Below are positions 11,668 through 22,853 of a stretch of 64,000 nucleotides of DNA, piece by piece. The notes beneath the pieces were generated by a model that ran no database searches, had not been told where the DNA came from, and saw nothing but the letters and a program-made list of their open reading frames with translations. Numbering within the stretch: the first letter of the stretch is position 1; the number at the start of each line of letters is the position of its first letter. The stretch lies in the NCBI GenBank assembly GCA_030770535.1, contig JASVEC010000022.1, positions 496,001 to 560,000 on the forward strand. The letters run 5' to 3'. Source of the DNA: Batkoa obscura. Taxonomy: Eukaryota; Entomophthoromycota; Entomophthoromycetes; Entomophthorales; Batkoaceae. Position numbers and translations under genes: made by a program.

Positions 11668-14600
11668 TTATTGATATGGTTGGCCATGATAATTATTATT
11701 TTGGGGGTTGTAATTAGGATCTTGTTGGGGTTGTAATGATGAACCCGTATGCCCTGGATAAATATTATTAGGGCGTCCTGGCATCATCATTTGTGGTTGA
11801 CCATGTTGATGTAATGCCCCAGGATATTGAGATGCAAAAGGTGGTGGGATAGGCCTTCCCATATGCATTTGGTGATGTGGGAACTGAGGTGGTCGATGTC
11901 CTTGCATATGCATTACTGGTCGTGGATGCCTTGGCACCTGCATACCTGGATGCATTGGATGTGGTTGGCCATGCATATTTGGTGGTACTGGTAAAGGTCT
12001 CGGTGGGCGCGCCATTGGTCTAAACCCTTGTATATGCTGATGGCCTTGGGAAGGCGCCTGTGCCTGCGCAGCAAGATTGGCTGCCATAAGCTTAAAGCCA
12101 TTCATCAATGCGCTTGTATCTGGGTACGATACTTTATTTAAAATGTATGCTTTAGGTTCCACTTTGATAGGCCATATCATAAACCTTGATTTTCCATTTA
12201 ATTTGAACCCTAAACTGAAATAACCAGGACTTTTATCGTCAACACAGAGTCCATAAATAGACTGTTTAGGTTGTGCAAGTGAAGTGGTGGTGATATATTC
12301 CTCTAAGCTACTCTGAGTACCTTTATGGAACTTTGGATGCTTAATTAATTCATCTACTTTGTGTCTACTAGCATCAATAAAACTAACCACAAGTTCATCT
12401 AAATCCGTGTAAGTGTAATTTGCTATTTTAAGGCGTGGTGGAGCATTTGGAAAATCAGGGTGGCTTTCTTCCTTTATGTTTAAATGATAATAAACATTGG
12501 TATAGAACTTCCACGTAAGTGAAATATGGTTTGCACCATGAGATGATGGACGAAGCAAGTATTCGCCGATGTTCTTGTTTGCAAGATATTCCTCAGCTTC
12601 GTGGAAAGTAAGATCTTTATAAAATGGATTCATGATCGCGCCCATGTTGGGATTCCTTGTTCTAGTAGTACGAATTTGTTTAGGCATATTGGGGTATATT
12701 TCCGGGTGATCTGTAAGTTCTTTCTCGAACAATTGCTGCGCAAAATATTTATCTACACCTGGACCGTCTTTACTATAATAAAGTTTGGCTTTTCTTTGAC
12801 ACTCGCGTATATCTTCCTCAAGCAACGAAAGTTCAACCTGGAATCGTTCCAAATTGACAGAAATAATTGCTGCTTGAACAATAGACCCTTGCTGAAGTTC
12901 ATCTTTTTTAACAATTCTTCGAAATGGTATAACGCCATCTAAACCTGAGCTTAATTTGCAAAGTACTACTCTTGGGAGAACTTTTGTTATTTCAATAGGA
13001 ACAGTCATATGTGAACTAAGTGTTTCGACAGTTTCACCTGTAAGTTGCGCAAAAAGCTCTTCAAAGCTTGCAGGTTTGAATGGTAAACGATTTTCACCAA
13101 ATGGGTTACAGAATTCCCTCTTAACCATTGTCAGAACTGCAGTTTTGGGGGCTTCATATTTCTTACTTAAAATCATAGAATAATCAGATAAATCTAAATC
13201 ATTAAGACGATGGCTTTGTCTTTCTATAATTTCAGTAACATTTGCGGAGGGATGGCTACTATCATCCATCTCATCTTCATCTACTTCAAGGGCATCAGCA
13301 GCCATTTTTCTTGCTAAACTATAGTCTTCAGGGTGCATACGAGTAGCATCTAAAACCTCAGTTGGATTTAAAAGCTGAATAAATGGCGCACAGTTAACAA
13401 AAACATTTCTTGTGACACCTTTTCTTGTGACTAGTTCAGCTCGAGATTCGTATCTATCAACCTCCTCTGTTCTTTTTATAAGGAGTTGAGCTTTTCTTGG
13501 ACCGAGACCTGGGATATATTTTACTAAATTTCCTAATCTTTTATTTGAAGGAAGCATATATATACGAATACCAACAGTACTAACCACGTTCGCAAAAGCT
13601 CTTTCAATAGCTGTGTCAAGCATCTCTTTAGGCAAAAGATGTTGATATTGGTAAAATGTGATATTTGAAATGTTTTCACCTAAGGCAGCAAACTCAATAA
13701 GTGGATCTTGTAGATGTCTAGCCAAAGATATACAATATAGCGCAACTTGGTGGTATTTTGGAAATTCCTCACGCGCTTTATCTAAAAGGAAGTATATCCT
13801 TGCAGCTTCGTCAGTATGTAATATGATTTCACATGGACTATCATAGATTGCTCTGGATTCGGAAAAAACTGTTCGAACTCTCTCCATAAAGCTTCTTGCT
13901 GCTAAATCAAAACCAGATCCAACAATCACATCAGCTGGATGTGATTCGAAAAATGAAGCTAACATAGTCTTATTGGCTTCATCCCTCAAGTCGCCAAACT
14001 CGAGTACTTCTTCAACAATGCCCTTTTCATTTAAATATACTGCAACTGATGGGTCTCTCATTTGTCCAGTACCATTACTCATAGCAATCACGCGAGGTGG
14101 GATACCACTTCTCATGTTATGAGATTTATAAGGCGCCATACTTATTTTTCTCTCAATTGCATTTTGGACTTCGATAGCTAAATATTCTCGTGCTTGTAGT
14201 CTAAGCTTTTCCTTTATCCAAACTTCTAATACAGGGAAGAAATTTTCATAAAAAAGCAATTCAATTATATCAGAACGAGTCTTGTTCCAAAGTTTAGAAT
14301 TGGGGTTAGATTGATCACCATAGTAAAAGAGTAATATATTCGAAATGAAATCCCCTTTTCTGGGTAGAGTTACGTCCAGTTTAATTAATCCTAGTTCCTC
14401 TGCTTCTAACATTAACAGAAATTTATATCCCATATTATAAATTGGCTTTTTATCAACAAACTTAAACGAGAAGAATCTACTATTTGTATCTATTTCCAAG
14501 ACACCTCTTGGAGTAGGTTGGACAGATATAACGGAACTAAGCTCAAATGCTTGTCGTACCGATTTTCTTAATCTCAAATCGTAATACATAAGTTGTGATA

Positions 14601-16264
14601 TATATGTTTTTATATTTTTAAGCACGAGCTCGGGCGTAGGTAGATATTTTGATACATACTTTTTACACAATTCAAGTGGTGCTATCGGAAGATCTTGAGA
14701 AATATATACATTTAGGCCTTCTATTACATTGATTCCAAAGTTTTGTGGTGAAATTCCGAACTCTAAAACCAAATCATCAAGCCCTGCTAGCTTACAATTT
14801 TCAAAAAAATTTGCATTTGAGTTATTTACTCGGGGGCCTTTCGATTTAGAGCTAAAGTTAACACTAATATAATCAATCATATCCTGTACTTCCTCAATTT
14901 TTTCAACACTTCGAGCATATCTCTCAACGTAGTCATCAAACCTCTTTTCTTTTTCGTTATTCAAGTAATTATTTTCGAATTTCTTGAGCTGCCCACGAAA
15001 TAATTTATACTTGCTATCAAGGTCATATATTCTCCAGATATCAGGTAACTGAAGGATATCTTTTAGGTGATCAATTTTAGAATCCTGGTGAATCAAATAG
15101 TCTCTACGGTAATGCCAAATAAAGGGAACTTCAAGGAAATCTTTATTGAAAAAAGCAAGGCATGCCGTTACTGAGTCCTTTACTATTGATGGTGCTGTGC
15201 TGGTTGCTACTTCTGAAAAGAATTCTGATTGCAATAAATCAACCATTTTATTACATATCCAAGTAGCTTCTGCTTCAATTTCTGAATCATCGGGTCTATT
15301 ATCCATCAAATCAGCGAACCTCCCTTGCATCCTCTCAGGCATATCCATATTCCGAATAATTTCATCTTGCTCTGTCATCATCCTTTCAGCAAGCTCAGCA
15401 GGTTCAAAAGCCGCTTGAAGCGCAGTCTGTGGAGCTTCTTTATTTGATTCTCTGACGATATCTGGATCAAACATAGCATAGTTATAATCAGTTCCATCAC
15501 CAAAAATTTCAATGATAATATCTTGAACTCTAAACGAAATTAGCGTGATTAAATATGAAATAAATGAAATTACTCAACGTCAACCCCAGATGCTCGTAAC
15601 TTACGAAGGTGTTCGGATTTTTGTTGCCTTATTTTTTCTCTACGTTCCATCATTACTTGAGGATCTTCATCTTGCATATCTTCTTCGTCATCCCCAAGAT
15701 CATGCTCAATGAAATCATCCAAATAATCATCGTACTCTTCGTCTTGGGCAATTCCTTCTTCTTCATCTGCAAACATATTGTTTAAATGATCCTTATTATA
15801 ACTTTGATCGTAATCTTCCTGTTCATCAGAGTAATCATCATCCCTCTTTCTTTGAAGACGGGTTAACTTTGGTTATTATTAAAAAACTAATCTAAATTTC
15901 TATTATTAAAGAAACTTACTTTATTTGAGCCCAAGTTCAAACCAGTATTCTCTTTAATCAAATCAAGATCCGCTTCATCAAGTTCGTCCTCACCTAATAT
16001 TGTTTTAGTTCAAATTATGAATAGTTAAAATAAATTACTATTTGATATTTTCTTCTTTTTCTTTGGTTTTTTAACTCTGATCGTTTCTTCTTCCTCTTCT
16101 TCCTCTTCATCTACTAAAAAGTCATCCTTTTCAAACTCGTCCAAACCTTCTTCATCTTCTTCCTCTTCCTCTTCTTCATCCGGGCTTTCGTCATCTATTA
16201 CTGCACGTCTTCTTCTATTATGTCTTATTTCTTGAACATCTGATTCTGACTCTGAATCTAACAT
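11668..16264 (-). CDS. SPT6: Transcription elongation factor and histone chaperone Spt6
   Basis: Four exons on the minus strand: 16039-16264, 15920-15993, 15574-15866 and 11668-15529. They give 1,484 residues with frame preserved at each 44-53 bp intron; yeast Spt6 has about 1,450. The N-terminus is strongly acidic (runs of Glu/Asp through roughly residue 165), as in the histone- and Spn1-binding tail of the family. Then come the helical core, a YqgF-like domain, the HhH segment (IPGLGPRKAQLLIKR), an S1 domain and the tandem SH2 module with the phospho-binding EYLLRPSS motif. The tail of about 120 residues is Pro/His/Gln/Met-rich. Spt6 travels with RNA polymerase II, reassembles nucleosomes and binds the phosphorylated Rpb1 linker. 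It is divergent from the DUF1764 gene. Start chosen as the first ATG opening the acidic tail. Confidence 0.95.
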
Positions 16265-16597
16265 TTTTAAAAGAAATGAAATAAAAAGTTAAAATTAAAA
16301 AACAAAAATCACCCCTTTTATACTTTGGTTCTCAATTTGCAATGATTTCACGAAATTTCGATTATGCAAAAAGCGGCATAAGCTGAGTAGTATTGTATTT
16401 GTTATATTTAATACTGGTTTTTGAAATTAAATAATATTTTAAACTATCAATAAAAGGAAACGTAGATATAAAATAAGCTTCATCAATATCTTTTAATTTT
16501 TATCAGTAGCATAAGTGGCACTTTGTATTTTTAATCCTTTCTACTTTATTCTAAGTTTTAAACAGAATAAGTTTGATTTTTTATTTGTTTTAATAAA
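16265..16597. promoter_or_regulatory. Divergent promoter between SPT6 and the DUF1764 gene
   Basis: A 333-bp intergenic region between two head-to-head start codons, so it must hold both promoters. No strong TATA box or named motif stands out. Confidence 0.5.
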
Positions 16598-17263
16598 ATG
16601 GTTCAACCTAATAAAAAATTGAAAAGCAAAGGAAATAAACAAAATACGAAAAACAACTTAGAAAAAAGTAAATAAATAGTTTAATAGTATTATATAAATT
16701 ATTAATTTATATCAGTAGATAAATCAAGCATAACCAAAAATATAACTTCAAAAGGTAATTTAATAATAAAAAGCGTACAACTTTTAATTTTGTAGAGAAT
16801 GATAAATTCATTGACGATTTATTTTCAAAAAAGAAACCGAGTAAAGAACCAGTTGTAGAAAACAAACAAGCAAGTATGTTTCTTTATAAAGATAATATAA
16901 GAATATGTCTAAATACAAATAGTCACTAACTATAACACCAAAACAAAGCCAAAAGTTGACAGGATTGTTTTTCAAGAGAAAAATGCAATAAATTCTAAAC
17001 AGAAACCAACTATTAATGAGGAAGATGATTTCTTTGATTCTAGAGGAACTAAAGGAAGTAAATGATTTTTTTCTTTTTTTAAAAAACAGATTTTAAATTA
17101 ACATTAGAAAGAAAATTAACTGAAGAAGGTTATCCTATCTTTGACTTAAAAGAGCTTAAAATAGGAGAAGGAGAAGGAGGTAATTAATGGTCAAAATTGT
17201 AAGATAATAGCTAATAAAATAGATACTCCCTTATGTCCGTTTGACTGCAAATGCTGTTATTAA
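16598..17263 (+). CDS. DUF1764 family protein of unknown function
   Basis: Six small exons: 16598-16667, 16716-16754, 16796-16873, 16923-17057, 17090-17179 and 17223-17263. They give a 150-residue protein, with every junction consistent in phase. The DUF1764 hallmarks are present in order: FIDDLFSKKK, then EEDDFFDSRGTKG, RKLTEEGYPIFDLKELKIG and the cysteine-rich end TPLCPFDCKCCY. The family is conserved across eukaryotes but its role is not established. The basic N-terminus and Cys cluster suggest a small nuclear or nucleolar protein, possibly metal-binding, which is inference. The fourth intron (17058-17089) is only 32 bp, unusually short for this window. Confidence 0.88.
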
Positions 17264-17946
17264 TCATGGGTACTTTTTTATACTTTGCTTTATAGATAAC
17301 TTATAGACGAAATAAATTTAAATTTAATAATGCTTCTTTCGTACCTTTTAATCTTATATTAATTATTTATGATAAATCGAATAGATACAATCCATCTCAT
17401 TTATTTTTTATTTAAATCACTTGTTAGATACTAGTATTAGGCTCATTTTAAGAATCTGAATACATCTGTATACCATGTGTCAGATCTTTTAAAACAATTT
17501 AACTACCATAGTACTTTATAACGTTTATTATTTGGTCATGATCGATTATTGATAAAAATGATAATTCTTTATTTTAATTCATTTATAAAGTGAAATATTT
17601 ATTTTATATCTGTTACTATTTTATTACTCCTTTTTAACTTAGAGCTCAATTTTATACATAACTTGTAATATAATAATAGCTTTTGATTTATAATTAACCT
17701 TGATCATTCAATTTAAATATGAAAGTATGAGACTATTAATTAACCTAAAATAAGTATACAATCGATTTTTATACCAACTCAACCAAAAACAGACTCCAAA
17801 GTTAGTTTATAGTAGATTTGTTAGAAAAAATGATTAGATAATGATTGGTTCAACTAAACTAAGCGCTTCTCCACAGCAAAAATATCACAATAAATAACAA
17901 AGTGAATTTTTAAGCAGCTTTATTTTTTTATCACTTTAATTTCATC
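17264..17946. other. Intergenic region upstream of RAD6
   Basis: AT-rich DNA holding the 3' flank of the DUF1764 gene and the RAD6 promoter. No repeat or RNA gene seen. Confidence 0.5.
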
Positions 17947-18460
17947 ATGTCAACTCCAGCCCGTAGAAGGTTAATGAGAGATTTTAAGCGCCTACAGGCT
18001 GATGCCTCAGAGGGGATATCAGGGGCGCCATGTGCAGATAATATAATGTTATGGAATGCAGTAATATTTGGTCCACGTAAGCTATTTTTTTAAATAAGTC
18101 AAATTGTAAATTAAATAAAGCTAATTTTATTTAGCTGAAACCCCGTTTGAAGACGGTACATTTAAGTTAATATTACAATTTGAAGAAACATATCCAAATA
18201 AACCACCAACTGTGAAGTTTACCTCAAAGATGTTCCATCCAAATGTATATGCCTCTGGGGAGTTATGTTTAGATATTTTACAAAATAGATGGAGTCCAAC
18301 TTATGATGTAGCAGCCATACTTACGTCTATTCAATCTTTATTACATGATCCTAATCCTTCTTCGCCAGCTAATGTTGAAGCGGCTCAGTTATATAGGGAT
18401 AATACAAAGGAATATATTCGAAGAGTTAAGGAAACAGTGGAATTAAGTTGGGAGGATTAA
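17947..18460 (+). CDS. RAD6: Ubiquitin-conjugating enzyme E2 Rad6/Ubc2
   Basis: Two exons (17947-18076 and 18135-18460) give 151 residues, the same length as fission yeast Rhp6. It begins [17 protein letters not shown], the conserved Rad6 N-terminus used for Ubr1 and Rad18 contacts. The UBC fold contains the catalytic cysteine C88 in [14 protein letters not shown], preceded by the HPN tripeptide (78-80). The C-terminus ends in WED without the acidic tail of S. cerevisiae Rad6, as in most other eukaryotes. Rad6 monoubiquitinates histone H2B with Bre1 and PCNA with Rad18, and serves N-end-rule degradation with Ubr1. Confidence 0.97.
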
Positions 18461-19068
18461 ATTTAAATTAGAATCTTATTAAAACTAAAAATTGGATATT
18501 TTTTTAGATTATTATAAGGTACTCTAAATATTTCTTTCTACTTCTGAAACGGTTTAAATGTTGTACTTATAGAGTTTTAGATTGGAATTGATTTATTTCT
18601 CTTTTCATTTTTACTAAATCATTTAGTCATTCACTTTTTATATTTTTGCTTTTTTGTTTTATTATTAGTATGTTAGTTAACCATGATCTTATTATAATAT
18701 CTTGATTCATAAATAGTTTATTTATTACATAACTACTAAACTTTTAGGGTATGCTGTTATTTAACAATAGATCCAGTTACTTTGATTAGAGTTAACTTCT
18801 CCTTAAAGCTCAAATTAAGCTATAGGAATTTCGCTTAGCTATATTATTATTAATATTAAAATATTTTTTCTAAATATTAAGGATTACAATTATCATTAAC
18901 CCAAAGTACGCTTTAAGATGTTAAAATTTGAATTTGATTTATCATTGATTATTTTGATAAGTTTATAGAAAGAAATTTAAGAATCTAGAAAATCATTTAG
19001 GTATTGTTTACTAGTATGATTTTATAAATAAGAAGTAAAAATAATACTTAATACTTTGTAAATAAATT
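18461..19068. other. Convergent spacer between RAD6 and the aldo-keto reductase
   Basis: AT-rich 3' flanks of both genes, with nothing else recognisable. Confidence 0.5.
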
Positions 19069-19938
19069 TTAATAGTCATATACGTCATAATAAGTATTAA
19101 ATCGAATTCCTTGATTTAAACTATTGATGGCTTCAGTATCTTCTTCATTAAGCTCAATAAGCTCAATATTTTGCTTTAATCTATCGAAATTAGTAGTCCT
19201 TGGGATTACAGAAGTACCTCTAGCTATACCCCAGCTAAGTAAAACTTGAGCAGGAGAAACCTTATATTTTTCGGCAACATCTAAAAGAATATTTTCTTTT
19301 ATCAACACAGGTGTATTATTGTTAGAGCCTAATGGCGAATATCCTGTTACATGGATATTATGTTGATTACAGAAATCAATCAATTCATTTTGTGGTAAAT
19401 AAGGATGTAACTCTACTTGGTTAGCTGCAGGTAAATGTTTTGGCTTACTATCTAACACATCTTTAATACGGTTGATGGTGAAATTAGATACACCAATATG
19501 TTTAACCAAACCCAAATCAACTAATTCTTGCATAGCATTCCAAGTATCTACAATAGAATAGCTTGGTTTAAAGTCCTTCATTTCAATATTTTCATCCTCA
19601 GCAGGTTCTGGGTGAGGAAAGTGGATAAGATATAAATCTAAATAGTCGACTTGTAAGTCGGCCAAAGTTTTAGTGATAGCTTTTTTTACAAGATCGGGAC
19701 GATGGTAAGTATTCCAAAGCTTTGAAGTTACAAAAAGTTCATTTCTTTTGATTCCACTCTCTTTAATGGCGTCTCCAATTTCCTTTTCATTTCCGTAATC
19801 TAAAGCACAGTCCAAATGTCTATATCCCAATTTAAGCGCTTCCTTGATTAAACTGCCTACTTTATCTTTTGGCAATTGCCAGGTTCCTAAACCTATTTTT
19901 GGAATTTCGGCACCGCTTGCTAAAAGAAATGGTTTCAT
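19069..19938 (-). CDS. NAD(P)H-dependent aldo-keto reductase
   Basis: An intronless gene of 289 residues, close to a typical fungal AKR. The catalytic tetrad is complete: D43 (GYRHLDCA), Y48 (DYGNEKEIG), K73 (TSKLWN) and H106 (LYLIHFP). The signature GLVKHIGVSNF, the NQVELHPYLPQ block and the cofactor-binding end VIPRTTNFDRLKQN are all present. The last contains the Arg and nearby residues that favour NADPH. The enzyme reduces carbonyl groups of sugars or aldehydes to alcohols in the cytosol. Similarity to the xylose reductase/GCY1 group is general, and the natural substrate cannot be decided. It is convergent with RAD6. Confidence 0.95.
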   Translation of the reverse strand: MKPFLLASGAEIPKIGLGTWQLPKDKVGSLIKEALKLGYRHLDCALDYGNEKEIGDAIKESGIKRNELFVTSKLWNTYHRPDLVKKAITKTLADLQVDYLDLYLIHFPHPEPAEDENIEMKDFKPSYSIVDTWNAMQELVDLGLVKHIGVSNFTINRIKDVLDSKPKHLPAANQVELHPYLPQNELIDFCNQHNIHVTGYSPLGSNNNTPVLIKENILLDVAEKYKVSPAQVLLSWGIARGTSVIPRTTNFDRLKQNIELIELNEEDTEAINSLNQGIRFNTYYDVYDY

Positions 19939-22853
19939 TTTTAAATAAAAAGCTGATGGTCCTAGTTTATTTTTATTTTATTTATAGTGCTACTCGTAAT
20001 TACATCATCTTCAAACTACGAATTTTTCTCGTCAATTTAAGGCATAAATGGTGGTAATATAAAAGATTAATAAATTCTTGTGTCTGATTTTAATTATTAT
20101 TTTTTTCTAGCATTTAACGTAAATATTAGTACTTTAAAATTTAATTAAATCTGTAGACAAAAGTTATAAAACCAATATAAAATCCTATATTTCTATAAAA
20201 GTATTTGCTTTTAAGTAATACCATATGGCACTATTTGTTAAACTAACCCCATTTAAATCTTTACTTCATTTCCAATTGTAGAATTGATTAGAATAAATTT
20301 ATAATTTTACTGCGACATTATAAATATTCTACCATAATTAGTTTGGAATTGTTATGTTATTATTAATCCAAAGTATATTGTTGAGCTAAAAATACTCTAC
20401 CATCAAGTAATAATAGAGTTTAAGTGTCTCGGTTATACTCAACAATCTCTTGGCACTCTAAATTCTATTAGCATGAGCTATGTGTAAAATTTAGAGCAGC
20501 AAAGGATTGCTAAGTATAATGCTAGCTTTTTGTATTTTTAAAAAAAGTCCTTTATTGCTATTTTGAGTTAGACTATCTAAATTGATTTTCGCTAAAGTAT
20601 TAAAATTTTCATTCAGCTTTTACACTCTTCAATAATTCAATTTTTTAGTGTAGGCGTTTTTTTGCCTTCATTTCTTTGTTCATTTTTATTCAAAAAAGTG
20701 AACAATATATTAATCAAATTCTTAAAAGATGTTTCCAGTAGATTCACTTTTTTTGTGTAAATGCTAACTTTTTTAAAAGCACTAAGATCCCATAATCTAG
20801 GCTAGCCTAACAACGCCTTTGCAGGGACTCCTATATTTCTAAAAGAATCCTTAGAAAATTGAATATTCAGCCTGTAAGTTAAGTAAGCTATCCTGAAAGC
20901 GCATCAATCTCTTATGAAAAAGGTGAATTATCGATACAATTAGTAAATTTGTTATAAACACGCTACTATTCATAATAAAACAAAAGCTTAATATGTTTTA
21001 ATATTTTACTATAAACCAAGATTGCTTTTTAAAATATTTTAGCTAAGAAAAGTTTAGCATTATAAATAGTCAACTATTATTTTAAATAGAAGATAATTTT
21101 TATTTTCTATTTGTTATATTGTATTATCAGCTGTGGATATATTTTATTTCAATTGAGAAGACAGATGTTTTTATTGTCTTGCCTTTAAATGACAACAAAC
21201 TACCATAGATGCTACATTTCCAATTTGATCTTAAAATGCCAAGTTTAATTTTTTACTTCAAAAAGCGGTAATTAGCCTCATTTCGAAATAAACTTAAAAG
21301 AAACTTAGTTATTATGTGGTAAAATAGCTGGCAATATGACTAAATGTAAAGGATCCTCTGTATCAAATATTACATTTTTAACATCTTTACCTATTTTGTT
21401 TGAGGTAACTAACTTGGAGTGTGTTAAATTTTGATTCAATGTATAAGTGTATTGATTTCATAGCTTATGCATACAATAAATTAAATTTTAATGGGGTATG
21501 TGTTAGTTTATAATGAGTTAGAGTTTATAAGTAAATAGCAGGGGATATTTCCTATATAAACATGTGTCTAATAATGCAACTAATTTTTCTTCTTCAAAAT
21601 ATTTGAACTTTGAAATTTTTTTGGTTTAGCAAATAAATAAAGATGTAATTGACCTTCAGCTATTAAGCTTATTTGAAATTATTATCGTTATATATCAACA
21701 CTAGGTATGCTATTTCGTATAGATTTTTTTTAGATTAACATATACTAGAACTCCGTTAATTGACTAATTAATTGATATTTCCTGTTATATAACTTATCTT
21801 GTGTCCTTATAAGCAAGCTGATCTTCCTATTACTCATTCAAGTATAAGTTAATGCTATTGTCATTAAATTGCTTTGTTTAATTGGCCATATAAATCTTTG
21901 TGTCTTCGGTCTTTAATCTTGAGTTAATTGGAAGCTATTTATAAATAATGATATTGTGTAATAGCTAATTTTAATATTTGAAATTACGTATTCAATAAAG
22001 ATATGAAACTACTAAATTTTCCTAAACGTAGAATTGAGCATTTAAAATTTCAACTTGCTAAATCTAAAAATAAAAAAAATCATCATGGTTAAACCCTATA
22101 GATACAAAATTAAAATGCCCAACTCTACACTTAGGAAAATTTAATTGTAGAGTCCAAATCAAATCAAGTATAATTTTTACGCATAGAAATACAGTAAAAC
22201 TATAAAATGATTAAATTGAAAGGATTTTTTTGGATCTTGAGATTGAAATTAAGGTAGAATCATGTGCATAAAATCAGGTTTAAATCGATAAGGAATTATG
22301 TATGGGTGGAACAGAAATTAACTTCTTAAATTTTATGTGGGTGATGGCATCACTTTCCTTTATCTTTTTCAGCCTCACCAAGCTGATAAAATTGGATTCA
22401 TCCATTTTAAATTTGCTTATGTGAAACATATCAATAAAAACACATTTTTGTTTTATGTTTTAAATTTTAAAGAGATATACAACAATACTAAATTACCTAT
22501 CAAAATTCAAATGTATAAATATATTTTTCTATCTAATTTGTCCATTAAAAATCTGCCTTGTCATATTTTACTAAGATTAAATTATACTTAATCACCTCAA
22601 ATTTAGCAATAACTGTAAAGCCATTAAATTTGGAAGCAAGTTTTACAAGAATAAGCTAATAAATCAAGGATGATTAAATAACGAACTTGTTAATTCTGCA
22701 AAAATAAGATTTAAAAAAATACTGTAATAAATATTTTAATGCTTAGAATACTCCTTTTTGTTTCTTTATTTTTTATTCTCTAAACTTTCTATTAAATTAC
22801 TTTATATTGTTTAGTTCAGAATTATTTGATAAATTAAATTATTGTACTAGGTT
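19939..22853. other. Long gene-free region with one MITE
   Basis: Nearly 3 kb with no gene. An 84-residue open frame at 22337 is low-complexity and has no family likeness. It contains a 131-bp inverted-repeat element at 22013-22143. A mildly GC-richer patch at about 20780-20900 shows no tRNA or coding signature. Confidence 0.55.
22013..22143. mobile_element. MITE family 2, copy 1
   Basis: A 131-bp element with inverted ends of about 30 bp. The left end TAAATTTTCCTAAACGTAGA mirrors the right end TCTACACTTAGGAAAATTTA, with the inner parts ATTGAGCATTT and AAATGCCCAA also matching. There is no coding capacity. A related, more decayed copy in opposite orientation lies at 62592-62710. Confidence 0.7.

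Noticed and set aside
22337-22591. 84-codon open frame in the long spacer
   Set aside because: No recognisable domain, no exon neighbours in frame. Treated as chance.
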